A DNA stretch of 64,000 nucleotides from Umezawaea sp049997955 (GTDB lineage: Bacteria > Actinomycetota > Actinomycetes > Mycobacteriales > Pseudonocardiaceae), in the NCBI GenBank assembly GCA_049997955.1, contig JAEBDY010000001.1, positions 868,001-932,000 on the forward strand, in the 5' to 3' direction. The notes below the pieces were generated by a model. The model saw nothing but the letters and a program-made list of their open reading frames with translations. It searched no databases and was not told the DNA's origin. Below are positions 41,040 to 49,799 of this stretch, piece by piece. Each line of letters starts with the position of its first letter. Position 1 is the first letter of the stretch. A program made the translations under genes and the position numbers.

Positions 41040-42175
41040 GACGGCCACGGTATCCACGCCGAGACCCGCCAGCCACCCGCTCCGGTGGGTCCGTGCTCCA
41101 ACGTCCCGCCCGCGATCGCGACCCGCTCGGCCAGCCCGAGCAACCCGCGCCCCTCCACGGCACGCGCGACAGCGACCGCCCGGCTGTTCACCACCGACAC
41201 GGTCAACCCCTCCTCGACGGACCCGGACACCGAAACGTCCACTTCGGACCCCGGCGCGTGCTTCCGGGCATTGGTCAGGCTCTCCTGCACGATCCGGTAG
41301 ACGGTCCGCCCAGCCGTGTCCGGCACATCCCCCACCACCTCGGACCGCAACGCGACCCGCAGGTTCGCCCCGGCGGACTCGGCGACCAGTTGCGCCAGGT
41401 CCGCGAACGTGGGCTGCGGCAGTTCGCCGACCGGAGCCCGCAGCACCCCGATCACCTCCCGCAGGTCCTGCAACGCCTGGTGCGAGTTCTCCCGGATCAC
41501 CCGCGCCGCGCGGGCGATGTCCGCGGCAGGCGCGTCCGGCCGGTACTCCAGCGCTCCCGCGTGCACGCTCAACAGCGACAGCCGGTGCCCCAGCACGTCG
41601 TGGATCTCCCGTGCGATGGCTTCGCGAACCTCGTGCTGCACCTGCTCGGCGCGCAGGTGGGCCTCCGTCTCCGCCCGAGCCGCCCGGTCGTGCAACGACT
41701 CGATCAGCCTGCGGCGGTGGTGGATGAACAGCCCCCAGCCGACCGCCGCGCCCTGGACCGAGATCCCGAGCGCCAGCAGCGCCTCCGACGGGATCTCGGG
41801 CTCCGGCCTGATCACGACTGCCACCGCCGTGATCGGCAGGCACAGTGCGAACAAGGTCATCGTCGTGCGCGGTGGCCGGTGGATCGCCACGGTGAACAGC
41901 GCGATCATCTGCGCCAGCGCGGACAGTTCGGAGAACGCGCCGAAGAAGACCATCAGCGCGGCGAAGTGCACCGGCAGGCGGCGCCGCCACCACAGCCCGA
42001 CGAGCGAGATCACCCACGTGACCACGTCGAGCGGGAACAGCCACTGCGGATCGGGCATCTGGTTGCTCGTCACGCGGTCGAGCGCGATCCCGAGCCCGAA
42101 CACCAGGGACATCGCGAACATCGTGATGTCCACCGCCCAGTCCCGCGGGCTGCGCTTCCGCGTCGAGCCGTTCAT
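41036..42175 (-). CDS. Sensor histidine kinase (HisKA_3 type)
   Basis: 379 residues. Five or more hydrophobic helices in the first 160 residues, then HisKA_3 with phosphoacceptor His in AIAREIHDVLGHRLS and the HATPase domain with N box QESLTNARKHAPG and G boxes GRGLLGLAERV and GTLEHGPTGAGGW. Signal unknown. Operon with the response regulator; divergent from a small membrane protein. Confidence 0.93.
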   Translation of the reverse strand: MNGSTRKRSPRDWAVDITMFAMSLVFGLGIALDRVTSNQMPDPQWLFPLDVVTWVISLVGLWWRRRLPVHFAALMVFFGAFSELSALAQMIALFTVAIHRPPRTTMTLFALCLPITAVAVVIRPEPEIPSEALLALGISVQGAAVGWGLFIHHRRRLIESLHDRAARAETEAHLRAEQVQHEVREAIAREIHDVLGHRLSLLSVHAGALEYRPDAPAADIARAARVIRENSHQALQDLREVIGVLRAPVGELPQPTFADLAQLVAESAGANLRVALRSEVVGDVPDTAGRTVYRIVQESLTNARKHAPGSEVDVSVSGSVEEGLTVSVVNSRAVAVARAVEGRGLLGLAERVAIAGGTLEHGPTGAGGWRVSAWIPWPS

Positions 42176-42309
42176 GGCCCGAACGTACCGATCCGACCCG
42201 CCGATCCGGCGCGATCGATACCTAAGTCGGAGTTTTCGGCTACTTGGGGACGACCCGCCCGATCCGGGGGAACGATGTCCGCCCCAGGTCGGCGGCCTAG
42301 TGTCGAACC

Positions 42310-42570
42310 ATGCGCAAAGCCCTCGAACTGGTGGGTGTCGTCCTCGTCGCGGAAGGGATCAGCGGGGCGATCGACCACCTGTGGTACCAGCCGATCTTCG
42401 GCTTCCTGCTCAACTTCGTGAACCGCGTCGTCATCCCGCGGATCGACTTCCTCGCTGGGCACGAGTTGGTCGCCAACCTCGCGGTCGCCGGGCTGGGCGG
42501 CGTGGTGCTGCTCGCCGCGAGCGCGGTGACGAGACCCGGCGAGGCCGGACCCGCTGACGGTGTCGCGTGA
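42310..42570 (+). CDS. Small membrane protein
   Basis: 86 residues. Three likely hydrophobic segments (VGVVLVAEGISGAI, PIFGFLLNFVNRVVIPRI, LVANLAVAGLGGVVLLAASA). I do not recognise the family. It is the divergent neighbour of the histidine kinase and could be a target or accessory of that system; this is inference from position only. Confidence 0.55.
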   Translation: MRKALELVGVVLVAEGISGAIDHLWYQPIFGFLLNFVNRVVIPRIDFLAGHELVANLAVAGLGGVVLLAASAVTRPGEAGPADGVA

Positions 42571-42615
42571 CGTCGGCACCACCACCCCGCCAAGTCCGGC
42601 CGTGAGAACGCCGCA

Positions 42616-44691
42616 CTAGACCGTCGTGAACGCCCCTTGGGCGATGTCGGCACCGACGCGGCGCCACCACTCGGCCTGCCGCTCGGTGTCGACGCCGTCC
42701 ACGATCACCGTCGTTCCGGTGCTGTGCACGACGGACAGGATTCCCCGCAGCGCCGACGCGACCGGCGAGTCCTCGCGGTCGCACCGGGCTTGCCGCCGCA
42801 CCATCCAGCGGGCGATCCGCACCGCCCGCACCGGCAGCTCCTCCAGGTGCGCGAGGTCGCCGGGGGCGGTGCCGAAGTCGAGCATCTCCGTGGCCACGCC
42901 CGCGCTCGCCAGCAGCCGCAGGTTCTCCGCCGCCTCACCGCCGTCCCGCGACAGCGCGGCCGCGGGCATCCCGAGCCACAGCCGGTCGGCGGCCAGACCG
43001 GTGTGGTCGAGCACGCTCAGCACCCGGCTGAGCAGGTCCGGGTCGGACGACTGGTTCGGCGTGAGCCCGACGTGCAGCGGCCGGTCGTCGCCGGGCTCCG
43101 CCCGCCGGTTCTGGGCGTCGCCGCAGGCGGAACCGAGCAGCCAGCTGCCCAGCGGCAGGATCAGCCCGGTCTCCTCGGCCAGTTCCGCGCACCGCTCGTG
43201 CGGTAATCGGCCGCGGTGCGGGTGGTCCCACGACAGCAGCGCGTCCAGTCCGACGACCCCGCCGCCGTCGAGCCGCACCAGCGGCCGGTGCACGACGCTC
43301 AGCTCACCGTTCTCCCACGCGCCGGGCAGGGCGACGGCGAGGCCGAACACCTCCCGGTCGCGGGAGTCCTGGTGCGGGTCGAACAGCGCCCACTGCGTGC
43401 GCCCGTTGTGCTTCGCCCTGGCCAGGGTCATCTCCGCGGCCTCCAGCAGCGCGGCCGCGTCCATCCCGGCGGGCGGCCGGTCGACCACGCCGATGCTGGC
43501 GGGGGAGGCGATGCCGTGGCCGTCGACGTAGACCGGCTCGGACAGCTCCTCGTTGATCCGCCGCACGGTGCTCACCGCGTCCGGCGTGGTGGGGGAGTTC
43601 TCCACCAGCACGGCGAACTCGTCAGCGCCGAACCGGGCGACCATCGCGTCCTCGCCGTCGAACAGCGCTTCCAGGCGGTGCGCGACGCTCTCCAGCAGCA
43701 GGTCGCCCACCCGGCGACCGAGGCCGTGCGTGATCAGCGAGAACGCGTCCAGGTCCAGCAGGTAGAGGGTGATGCCGGTCGACGGGGCGGCGTGCCGCAG
43801 CACCCGTTCCAGGCTGGTGGTGAAGTACTGCCGGTTCGGCAGCCTGGTCAGCATGTCGTGCAGCGCCTGGTGGTTGAGCTGACCGTGCAGCAGGTTCAGC
43901 TCGGTGCGGTCCTCCACCACCACGACGAACCGGCACTCGGGGTCGTCGGGCAGCGGAGCGGTCACGGTGAGCGTCGCCCACGCGCTGTCGCCGTCCTTGC
44001 GCAGCAGCCGCTGCTCGCTCTGGACCCGGAGCGCCGTGCCGCCGAGCAGCTTGGCGTAGCCGTCGCGGAGCAGTTCCGCCTCCTCCGGCCGCACCAGGTC
44101 GAACAGCGCGAGCCCCGCCATCTCGGCCCGCGAGTAGCCGAGGATCTCGCCCAGCTCCTCGTTGGTGCGCAGGAAGGCGCCGTGCTCGTCGGTCAGCACG
44201 ATCCCGTTCGTCGAGTTCGCGACCACGTCGTCGAACCGGGCCTCAATCGCCCGGAGCCGCTGCCGCGACTCGCAGAGCGACCTGAGCAGGGCCTGGCTCA
44301 TGCTCTCCTGCTGCTCCATGGTGACGAGCCGCAGCTCCTCGGTGTACCCGGAGGCCAGTGAGCCCAGCACCAGCACGACCCGCTCGGCACTCCGCGCCGG
44401 ACCGGGCAGGTCCGGCAGCGCGAGCAGGCCACGGCCGAGCACCTCCATGGTCACCTGGAGGCTGTCCACTCCCGTGCAGCCCCACCGGACCAGGGCGGCT
44501 CCCGCGGCCCTCACGTCGTCCGGCACGAACCGGTCGGCCAGGACGGCGTCGGCCAGCCGGTCCACGACGTTCTCCAGCCGAACGGCGAACTGGGCGATCT
44601 CCAGTGGGATGTAGGCGGTCCCACCGAGGGAATTCGCCCAGTTGCGAGCCAGTTTCACCCGTTGGCCGGATCGAGGGGCGGAATGCGCCAT
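42616..44691 (-). CDS. PAS-GGDEF-EAL protein with degenerate active sites
   Basis: 691 residues. An actinobacterial N-terminal helical domain (about 1-170), a PAS domain (about 205-320, VANSTNGIVLTDEHGAFLRTNEELGEILGYSRAEM), a GGDEF domain whose signature is RFGADEF instead of GGDEF, and an EAL domain whose signature is GLDALLSW instead of EAL and DFGTAPGD instead of DDFGTG. Both catalytic motifs are altered, so it probably senses or binds cyclic-di-GMP, or responds to it, rather than making and breaking it. ATG 44691 is chosen since family homology starts nearby; the frame stays open to 45078 with several possible starts and no good ribosome binding site. Confidence 0.85.
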   Translation of the reverse strand: MAHSAPRSGQRVKLARNWANSLGGTAYIPLEIAQFAVRLENVVDRLADAVLADRFVPDDVRAAGAALVRWGCTGVDSLQVTMEVLGRGLLALPDLPGPARSAERVVLVLGSLASGYTEELRLVTMEQQESMSQALLRSLCESRQRLRAIEARFDDVVANSTNGIVLTDEHGAFLRTNEELGEILGYSRAEMAGLALFDLVRPEEAELLRDGYAKLLGGTALRVQSEQRLLRKDGDSAWATLTVTAPLPDDPECRFVVVVEDRTELNLLHGQLNHQALHDMLTRLPNRQYFTTSLERVLRHAAPSTGITLYLLDLDAFSLITHGLGRRVGDLLLESVAHRLEALFDGEDAMVARFGADEFAVLVENSPTTPDAVSTVRRINEELSEPVYVDGHGIASPASIGVVDRPPAGMDAAALLEAAEMTLARAKHNGRTQWALFDPHQDSRDREVFGLAVALPGAWENGELSVVHRPLVRLDGGGVVGLDALLSWDHPHRGRLPHERCAELAEETGLILPLGSWLLGSACGDAQNRRAEPGDDRPLHVGLTPNQSSDPDLLSRVLSVLDHTGLAADRLWLGMPAAALSRDGGEAAENLRLLASAGVATEMLDFGTAPGDLAHLEELPVRAVRIARWMVRRQARCDREDSPVASALRGILSVVHSTGTTVIVDGVDTERQAEWWRRVGADIAQGAFTTV

Positions 44692-45279
44692 CGTCAAGGA
44701 CGACGAGTGTCCCGGCGCCGTCATGCGGACGTGGCCGAACGATCGTCCTGGCAGTGCATGGACGGCGAAAGTAAGCGTGATTCCACAGAGCACCTCGGTG
44801 TTCATCCCGTGCGGACAAAAGGTACCTGTGCGCACGGTGCCCAGCCAATAGGGAAAGTGGCCGGGTTCCCGGTCGAGCGCCTTTTCGCGGGTTCGGTCCA
44901 GGAAGGTCATCGCGGTGAAACCGCAGGTCGCGCCTCCCGGTTTGCTTCTCACGGGAAAGCGCGACGCCCCGTTCATGATTCGCCGATTCAATGCCGGACC
45001 ACCGACAACGCCGTTTTCGGGCAACGAAACTTCCGCGGGCGCGGCCACCGGTGTGAAAATGGTGGTCAGGTGCCGCACGCTGGGGTTTTCCCGATAATTC
45101 CCGGTGATGGCGAAGCCGGACCGGCCTCATCGCCGACACGACCGGACGCCACCCCTTCTTTCCGCCGCTGATGGGATGTGTGAAACCCGTCGGCGGCGGA
45201 CCGCGAGCGTGCGTTCTCCGCATCCCGTCCCGGCGATGGCGGACCGCCTGCTCGCGTTCACCCGCCTCCGAGACCTCCC
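44692..45279. other. 590-bp intergenic region, no gene recognised
   Basis: AT-richer than the surroundings, especially 44770-45110. Should contain the promoter of the GGDEF/EAL gene. The minus frame is open from 45078, so a longer GGDEF/EAL N-terminus cannot be excluded, but its composition does not look coding. No tRNA, riboswitch or strong terminator was found. Confidence 0.4.
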
Positions 45280-46059
45280 TCAGAGGGGCTTGCCGGTCTC
45301 CAGCAACGACTTCAGGCTCGACAGGATCTCCGGCCAGCCCTCGGTGATGCCCGCCAGCACCGTGCTGTCCGGCCCGAACCCGTCGTGCGTGACGGTCAGC
45401 TTGATCATCTTCCCGTGCGGCGCGATGTCGAACGTCACCTTGGACCGCGGCTCCTCCGCCATCGCCGCGATCACCTCGGCGTTCATCCCGTGCACCTCGC
45501 CGAACTCCGGCGTGAACGTGTGCCACGTGTACGAAAGCCGGTGGTGCGGCTCGGCTTCCAGCACGACCTGCGCCGGGTCCACCGTCTTCAGCCCGCCCTC
45601 GGTCCAGCTCATCGTCGCGCCCGGCGTCCACTCGGACTCGAACGTCGCACCCCAGTACCGGCTGGTGAACGCCGGATCGGTCAGCGCCTCCCACAGCTTC
45701 TCGGCGGTCGTGTTGATGTAGGTCGTGTAGACGAACTCGGGCTTGTCCATCGACTCGGACTCCAATGCTCTGGTGAGGTCGGCGAGCACTTCGACCCGCC
45801 CCCGGACGTACTGGTCGATCCACCGGTCCGCGATCGCGATGATCGGCGCGGCGTTCAGGTAGTGCAACTTCTCGCGCCCGCGCCACACCGTCGTCACGAC
45901 GTTCGCGGCCTCCAGCAGCGCCAGGTGCTTGCTGACCGACTGCCGCGCCATCTCCAGCCCGGCGCACAGCTCCCGCAGCGTCTGCCCGTTGTGCGCGTTC
46001 AGGCTGTCCAGCAGCCTGCGCCGACTCGGGTCGGCCAACGCCTTGAACACCTCGTCCAC
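45280..46059 (-). CDS. ArsR-SRPBCC fusion (regulator with START-like domain)
   Basis: 259 residues. Residues 1-95 are an ArsR winged helix (VDEVFKALADPSRRRLLDSLNAHNGQTLRELCAGLEMARQSVSKHLALLEAANVVTTVWRGREKLHYLN); residues 115-255 form an AHSA1/SRPBCC domain (VYTTYINTTAEKLWEALTDPAFTSRYWGATFESEWTPGATMSW ... GWPEILSSLKSLLETGKPL). The SRPBCC cavity may bind the hydrophobic inducer directly. GTG 46059 is chosen; the transcript leader carries a 20-bp perfect hairpin that is probably its own operator. Confidence 0.9.
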   Translation of the reverse strand: MDEVFKALADPSRRRLLDSLNAHNGQTLRELCAGLEMARQSVSKHLALLEAANVVTTVWRGREKLHYLNAAPIIAIADRWIDQYVRGRVEVLADLTRALESESMDKPEFVYTTYINTTAEKLWEALTDPAFTSRYWGATFESEWTPGATMSWTEGGLKTVDPAQVVLEAEPHHRLSYTWHTFTPEFGEVHGMNAEVIAAMAEEPRSKVTFDIAPHGKMIKLTVTHDGFGPDSTVLAGITEGWPEILSSLKSLLETGKPL

Positions 46060-46063
46060 AGAA

Positions 46064-46110
46064 ATGCACCCTTCCGGCTGCCTGAAACTTAGGCAGCCGG
46101 AAGGGTGCAT
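46064..46110. promoter_or_regulatory. 20-bp perfect inverted repeat before ArsR-SRPBCC gene
   Basis: Arms 46064-46083 and 46091-46110 are exact reverse complements around a 7-nt loop. It ends four bases before the GTG start and includes the AAGGGTGC ribosome-binding-like sequence, so it could act as DNA operator and as RNA structure. Confidence 0.8.
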
Positions 46111-46128
46111 GTCAAGGGGTCGCCGGAG

Positions 46129-47139
46129 TCAGGTGCCCGTCCGGTCGAGGTGGGCGGTCCACGACGGCCCGCCGCTCGTGACCACGTTCTCGAAAGGCGC
46201 GGACACCCGTTGGTCGATTGTCGACGCGGGTCGGCGCAGGCCGTTCTCGGCCGGTCGCGAGGCCCAGCGGATTCCGCAATCGAGACCGGGAACCACGTCG
46301 CGGAAGGACATCTCGACTTCTCCGACCGGATTGACCGCGGGCGGTTCGGTGAAGTCGCCGATTCCGTGCACCTCGGTGGGCAGGCGATCCGGGTGGAACC
46401 GGACGACCAGGTCGAACCGGTCGCACCGGCGGGACGTGCGGAACTGGTGGACCGGGCGCATCGGGTGAATTCGAGGAATGCGCACGTCGAGTGAGAATTC
46501 CTGCGTTTCCCCTGCCCGGAGCGCGCGCGGGAGGCGGAGGCCGCCATTGGTGAGCAGCGCGCCGTGCACCACGCGGATGTCGTGGTCGCCGGAGAACTCG
46601 CCCCCGCCGCGGCGTGCGGTGACGGGCCACTGGATCTCGTCCACGCCGTCCCGTTCGGCGGCGATCGTCCACCGCTCGGTGCACGCGGGGACGGGTCCGT
46701 CGAGGCGCAGCAGCACGTGGAGCTGCTGGATGTGCCACCCGTCCGGGGTCGTGGCGGTGACGTGCGCGGTGTATCTGGAAGCCGCCTCGACCAGGCGCGT
46801 CAGGCCGTCGTCGATGCGGCGGCGGATGGTGCGCGAGTCGCGTTCGGCCCGGTCGGCGAGCCACTGGATCCGGTGCGCGAGGAACGCGTGCTGCGCCTCG
46901 TCGTGCAGCGCGAGCGGCGTCGTGACGGCGAGCCGGAGGTCTTCGGGAAAGGCGCGGACCAGCGAGTGGACCCAGGTGCGGAGTTTGTCCCGGACCACTT
47001 CGGCGCCGTCGGATTCAAGGATTCCACATGCTTCGCGCAATGCGGGTCCGACCTGCCGGTCGATACCCGGAGCCTGCACTCCGCGGCCACGGCGCAATGC
47101 TTTGAGTTCATCCATGAGCGTGTTCGGTGAGGTGGCCAT
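46129..47139 (-). CDS. Conserved hypothetical protein, actinobacterial type
   Basis: 336 residues, not recognised. N-terminus MATSPNTLMDELKALRRGRGVQAPGIDRQVGPALREACGI resembles a helical start seen in several actinobacterial regulatory proteins but without a clear helix-turn-helix. Residues about 60-120 are helical; 130-330 are beta-rich with two similar halves (VLLRLDGPVPACTERWTIAAE and VVRFHPDRLPTEVHGIGDF). No signal or membrane segment. ATG 47139 has GGAGGG four bases upstream. Divergent from a GNAT gene across a dyad-containing region. Confidence 0.6.
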   Translation of the reverse strand: MATSPNTLMDELKALRRGRGVQAPGIDRQVGPALREACGILESDGAEVVRDKLRTWVHSLVRAFPEDLRLAVTTPLALHDEAQHAFLAHRIQWLADRAERDSRTIRRRIDDGLTRLVEAASRYTAHVTATTPDGWHIQQLHVLLRLDGPVPACTERWTIAAERDGVDEIQWPVTARRGGGEFSGDHDIRVVHGALLTNGGLRLPRALRAGETQEFSLDVRIPRIHPMRPVHQFRTSRRCDRFDLVVRFHPDRLPTEVHGIGDFTEPPAVNPVGEVEMSFRDVVPGLDCGIRWASRPAENGLRRPASTIDQRVSAPFENVVTSGGPSWTAHLDRTGT

Positions 47140-47258
47140 CGGCCCTCCGTGAGGGGACTGCGCGGTCTGCTGTTCGGGCACCGCGCCGTTTCGGTGTGGC
47201 TGGCAGGTTTTCGTCCTTGAAATTCCGCTGGTGCTCTGAGTGCTATGTCGCGGATGCC

Positions 47259-47310
47259 CTCGTTCGTGTTACCAAGTGCAATTAACCTGCTCAGAGTTAA
47301 CCCGAACGAG
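47259..47310. promoter_or_regulatory. Long-spaced inverted repeat in divergent intergenic region
   Basis: CTCGTTCGTGTTA (47259-47271) and TAACCCGAACGAG (47298-47310) are inverted copies with one mismatch (12 of 13), separated by 26 bases of AT-rich DNA that includes two TTAAC boxes. Possible looped operator for the hypothetical gene or the GNAT gene. Confidence 0.5.
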
Positions 47311-47415
47311 TTCATTCGCCACGATTCCTGCGGATTTCCATCCGGACAGGAATCCACGAGTCACTGCCGGAAAATGGCGCGCGCTCCGACCTGCGGCCCG
47401 ACGACACTGTGCCGC

Positions 47416-47919
47416 ATGACCACTGGCCCGACCTGGACGGTCGCCCCGGCACCCGTCGGCTCCGACGAAGCCCTGGAACTGCTCCGGAGCTACCTCGTCG
47501 ACGTCGCCGACCGCTACTACCAGCACCACGAGGGCCGCGACTCGACGCCGACGGAGATCGAGGAGGGCCTGGCGGGCGCCCCGAGCGACCACCTCGCGCC
47601 CCCGACCGGGATCTTCCTGGTCGGCCGCCACGGCGGTGTGCCCGCCGCGTGCGCGGGCCTGAAGGTGGTCGACGCGACGACGGTCGAGCTGACCAGGGTG
47701 TTCGTCCGGCACGACCGGCGCGGCACCGGCGGCGGCGCCCGCCTGATGGAGGCCGTGGAAGCCGCCGCGCGCGAGCTGGGCGCCGAGCGGATCGTCCTCG
47801 ACACCAGGCTCGACCTGGTCGAGGCCCGCGCGCTGTACCTCAAGCACGGGTACGCCGAGGTGCCCGCGTTCTCCGAGGGCCCGTACGCCGAGGTCTGGTA
47901 CCGCAAGGAGCTGGTCTAG
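47416..47919 (+). CDS. GNAT family N-acetyltransferase
   Basis: 167 residues. Acetyl-CoA site TRVFVRHDRRGTGGGARLMEAVEAAARELG (R-x-x-G-x-G/A variant), then RIVLDTRLDLVEARALYLKHGYAEVPAF, the usual C-terminal strand-helix. Substrate unknown. ATG 47416 is the first plausible start and sits in an AT-poor leader. Its stop overlaps the convergent response-regulator stop. Confidence 0.9.
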   Translation: MTTGPTWTVAPAPVGSDEALELLRSYLVDVADRYYQHHEGRDSTPTEIEEGLAGAPSDHLAPPTGIFLVGRHGGVPAACAGLKVVDATTVELTRVFVRHDRRGTGGGARLMEAVEAAARELGAERIVLDTRLDLVEARALYLKHGYAEVPAFSEGPYAEVWYRKELV

Positions 47920-48572
47920 CGGCCACGGCCCGGCGTGACGAGTCCGGTCTCGTACCCGATGATCACGAGCTGCACCCGGTCGCGGACGTCGAGCTTGTCG
48001 AACAGGTGGCTCAGGTGGGTCTTCACCGTGGCCTGGCTGATGTGCAGCTTCCGGGCGATCTCCGCGTTCGGCAGGCCCCTGGCGACCTCCACCAGCACCT
48101 CGCGTTCCCGCGCGGTCACCCCGGCCAGCTCCGGCGCGGGCCGGGGGTTCTCCGGGCCGCGGCAGAACTCGGTGATCAGCCGCCGGGTCACCGTCGGCGC
48201 GAGCAGGCTCTCGCCGTCGGCCACGACGCGGATCGCGCGCAGCAGCTCGGCGGGCGGGATGTCCTTGAGCAGGAAGCCGCTCGCACCGGCCCGCAACGCG
48301 GCGAACACGGACGAGTCCACGTCGAACATCGTCAGCATCACCACCCGCGACTCCGTTGCGCCGCAGATCATCCGAGTCGCCTCGATGCCGTCCATCACCG
48401 GCATGCGCACGTCCATCAGCACCACGTCCGGCCGGTGGACGCGGGCGAGGGACACCGCCTCCGCCCCGTTCTCCGCCTCGCCGACCACGCCCAGCCCCGG
48501 CTCGGCGTCCACGAGCACGCGGAAGCTGCCCCGCAGCAACGCCTGGTCGTCCGCGATCAGCACCCGGATCAC
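47916..48572 (-). CDS. NarL/FixJ-type response regulator
   Basis: 218 residues. Receiver with LIADDQALLRGSFRVLV, Asp in VVLMDVRMPVMDG, FLLKDI, and a LuxR HTH (GVTAREREVLVEVARGLPNAEIARKLHISQATVKTHLSHLFDKLDVRDRVQLVIIGYETGLV). GTG 48572 overlaps the kinase stop by four bases. Likely controls the ABC exporter divergent from the kinase. Confidence 0.94.
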   Translation of the reverse strand: MIRVLIADDQALLRGSFRVLVDAEPGLGVVGEAENGAEAVSLARVHRPDVVLMDVRMPVMDGIEATRMICGATESRVVMLTMFDVDSSVFAALRAGASGFLLKDIPPAELLRAIRVVADGESLLAPTVTRRLITEFCRGPENPRPAPELAGVTAREREVLVEVARGLPNAEIARKLHISQATVKTHLSHLFDKLDVRDRVQLVIIGYETGLVTPGRGR

Positions 48573-49657
48573 GGTGTCCCGCAAGGGATCCGGGCCCGCA
48601 CGGCGAAACCGCCCTCCGCCCGTGGACCGGCGTCGAACGTTCCGCCGTACAGGGCCACCCGCTCCCGCATCCCGATCAGCCCGTGCCCCTCCGGGGACCA
48701 CTCCACGGCCCGTCCGTCGTCGGTCACGTCGATCAGCAGCCCACCACCGTCCACTTCGACCACGAGCGCGCACCGGGCGGGCGCGGCGTGCTTGATCACG
48801 TTCGTCAGCGCCTCCTGCACGATCCGGTAGGCCGACCGGTCGATCCCCTCGGGCAGCCCTTCCACACCACGGATCCGCGCGTCGACCTCGACCCCGGCCG
48901 CCTTCGCGCGGTCCACCAGCTCCACCAGGCTCGACAACCCAGGCGCGGGCCGCAGATCGGTCTCCTCGGGGGCTCCCGACCGCAGCACGCCGAGCAGGTG
49001 CCGCATCTCGGCCAGTGCCGCGCGACTGGAGGTCTCGATCACCTTCAGGGCCTCGCCCGCCTCCTGCGGCCGGGTCGCCAGCACGTGGTTGGCCACACCC
49101 GCCTTGACGGTGATCACGCCGATGCTGTGGGCCACGACGTCGTGCAGCTCGCGGGCGATGCGCAGCCGTTCCTCCGCCACCGCGCGGGCCGCGAGCTGCC
49201 GGGCCGACCGCACCGCGTACGCGCGCCGCTCGTGGACCGCCCGCCCGACCGTCCACGCCATGCCGAGCAGCGCCAACCCCAGGAACGCGTACACGCCGCT
49301 GTCCACCGGCGATCCCACGACCAGGCTCCCGAGCAGCACGACGACGCTGGCGACCCCGATCTTCGTCGTGGGCACCCGCCACGTCCCCGGTCGCGTCACC
49401 GCGACCCGGTACAGCGCGAAAGCCGCCGCCACGAACGGTTCCCGCACCAGGTCCACCACCGAGGCCGCCACCGACACCGCCACGACGACCGCGAACACCG
49501 GCACCGGCCACAGCCTGCGCACGGCGACCGGGAGCGCCAGCGCCGCCGCCAGCCAGGGCAGGCCGGACAGCGACAGGTAGAGGCCCGCGAGCACGAGCGC
49601 CGCCAGGCAGTCCAACGCCACCAGCTCACCCGGCCGCAGGTGTCGGAAGTCAGCCAC
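48569..49657 (-). CDS. Sensor histidine kinase (HisKA_3 type)
   Basis: 362 residues. Five or so membrane helices in the first 170 residues, then phosphoacceptor His in RIARELHDVVAHSIGVITV, N box QEALTNVIKHAAPARC and G boxes GHGLIGMRERV and GTFDAGPRAEGG. GTG 49657 has no ribosome binding site, but TACCGT (49664-49669) ends six bases upstream, so the mRNA is probably leaderless. Divergent from an ABC transporter operon. Confidence 0.92.
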   Translation of the reverse strand: MADFRHLRPGELVALDCLAALVLAGLYLSLSGLPWLAAALALPVAVRRLWPVPVFAVVVAVSVAASVVDLVREPFVAAAFALYRVAVTRPGTWRVPTTKIGVASVVVLLGSLVVGSPVDSGVYAFLGLALLGMAWTVGRAVHERRAYAVRSARQLAARAVAEERLRIARELHDVVAHSIGVITVKAGVANHVLATRPQEAGEALKVIETSSRAALAEMRHLLGVLRSGAPEETDLRPAPGLSSLVELVDRAKAAGVEVDARIRGVEGLPEGIDRSAYRIVQEALTNVIKHAAPARCALVVEVDGGGLLIDVTDDGRAVEWSPEGHGLIGMRERVALYGGTFDAGPRAEGGFAVRARIPCGTP

Positions 49658-49799
49658 CGGATCACGGTACTGGGCGGGCGCACCCGCCACCTCATCCTGG
49701 GGAATGACGTCCCGGAGGTGGATTTCCGGGCCCGACAACGACTTCCCGATCGACCGCGAGACCGATGCGCGCCCGCTGGGGGCACGGGAGGCTCGTCCG

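Noticed and set aside
44692..45078. N-terminal extension of the GGDEF/EAL protein
   Set aside because: Open frame but no ribosome binding site, AT-richer composition and no family similarity before 44691.
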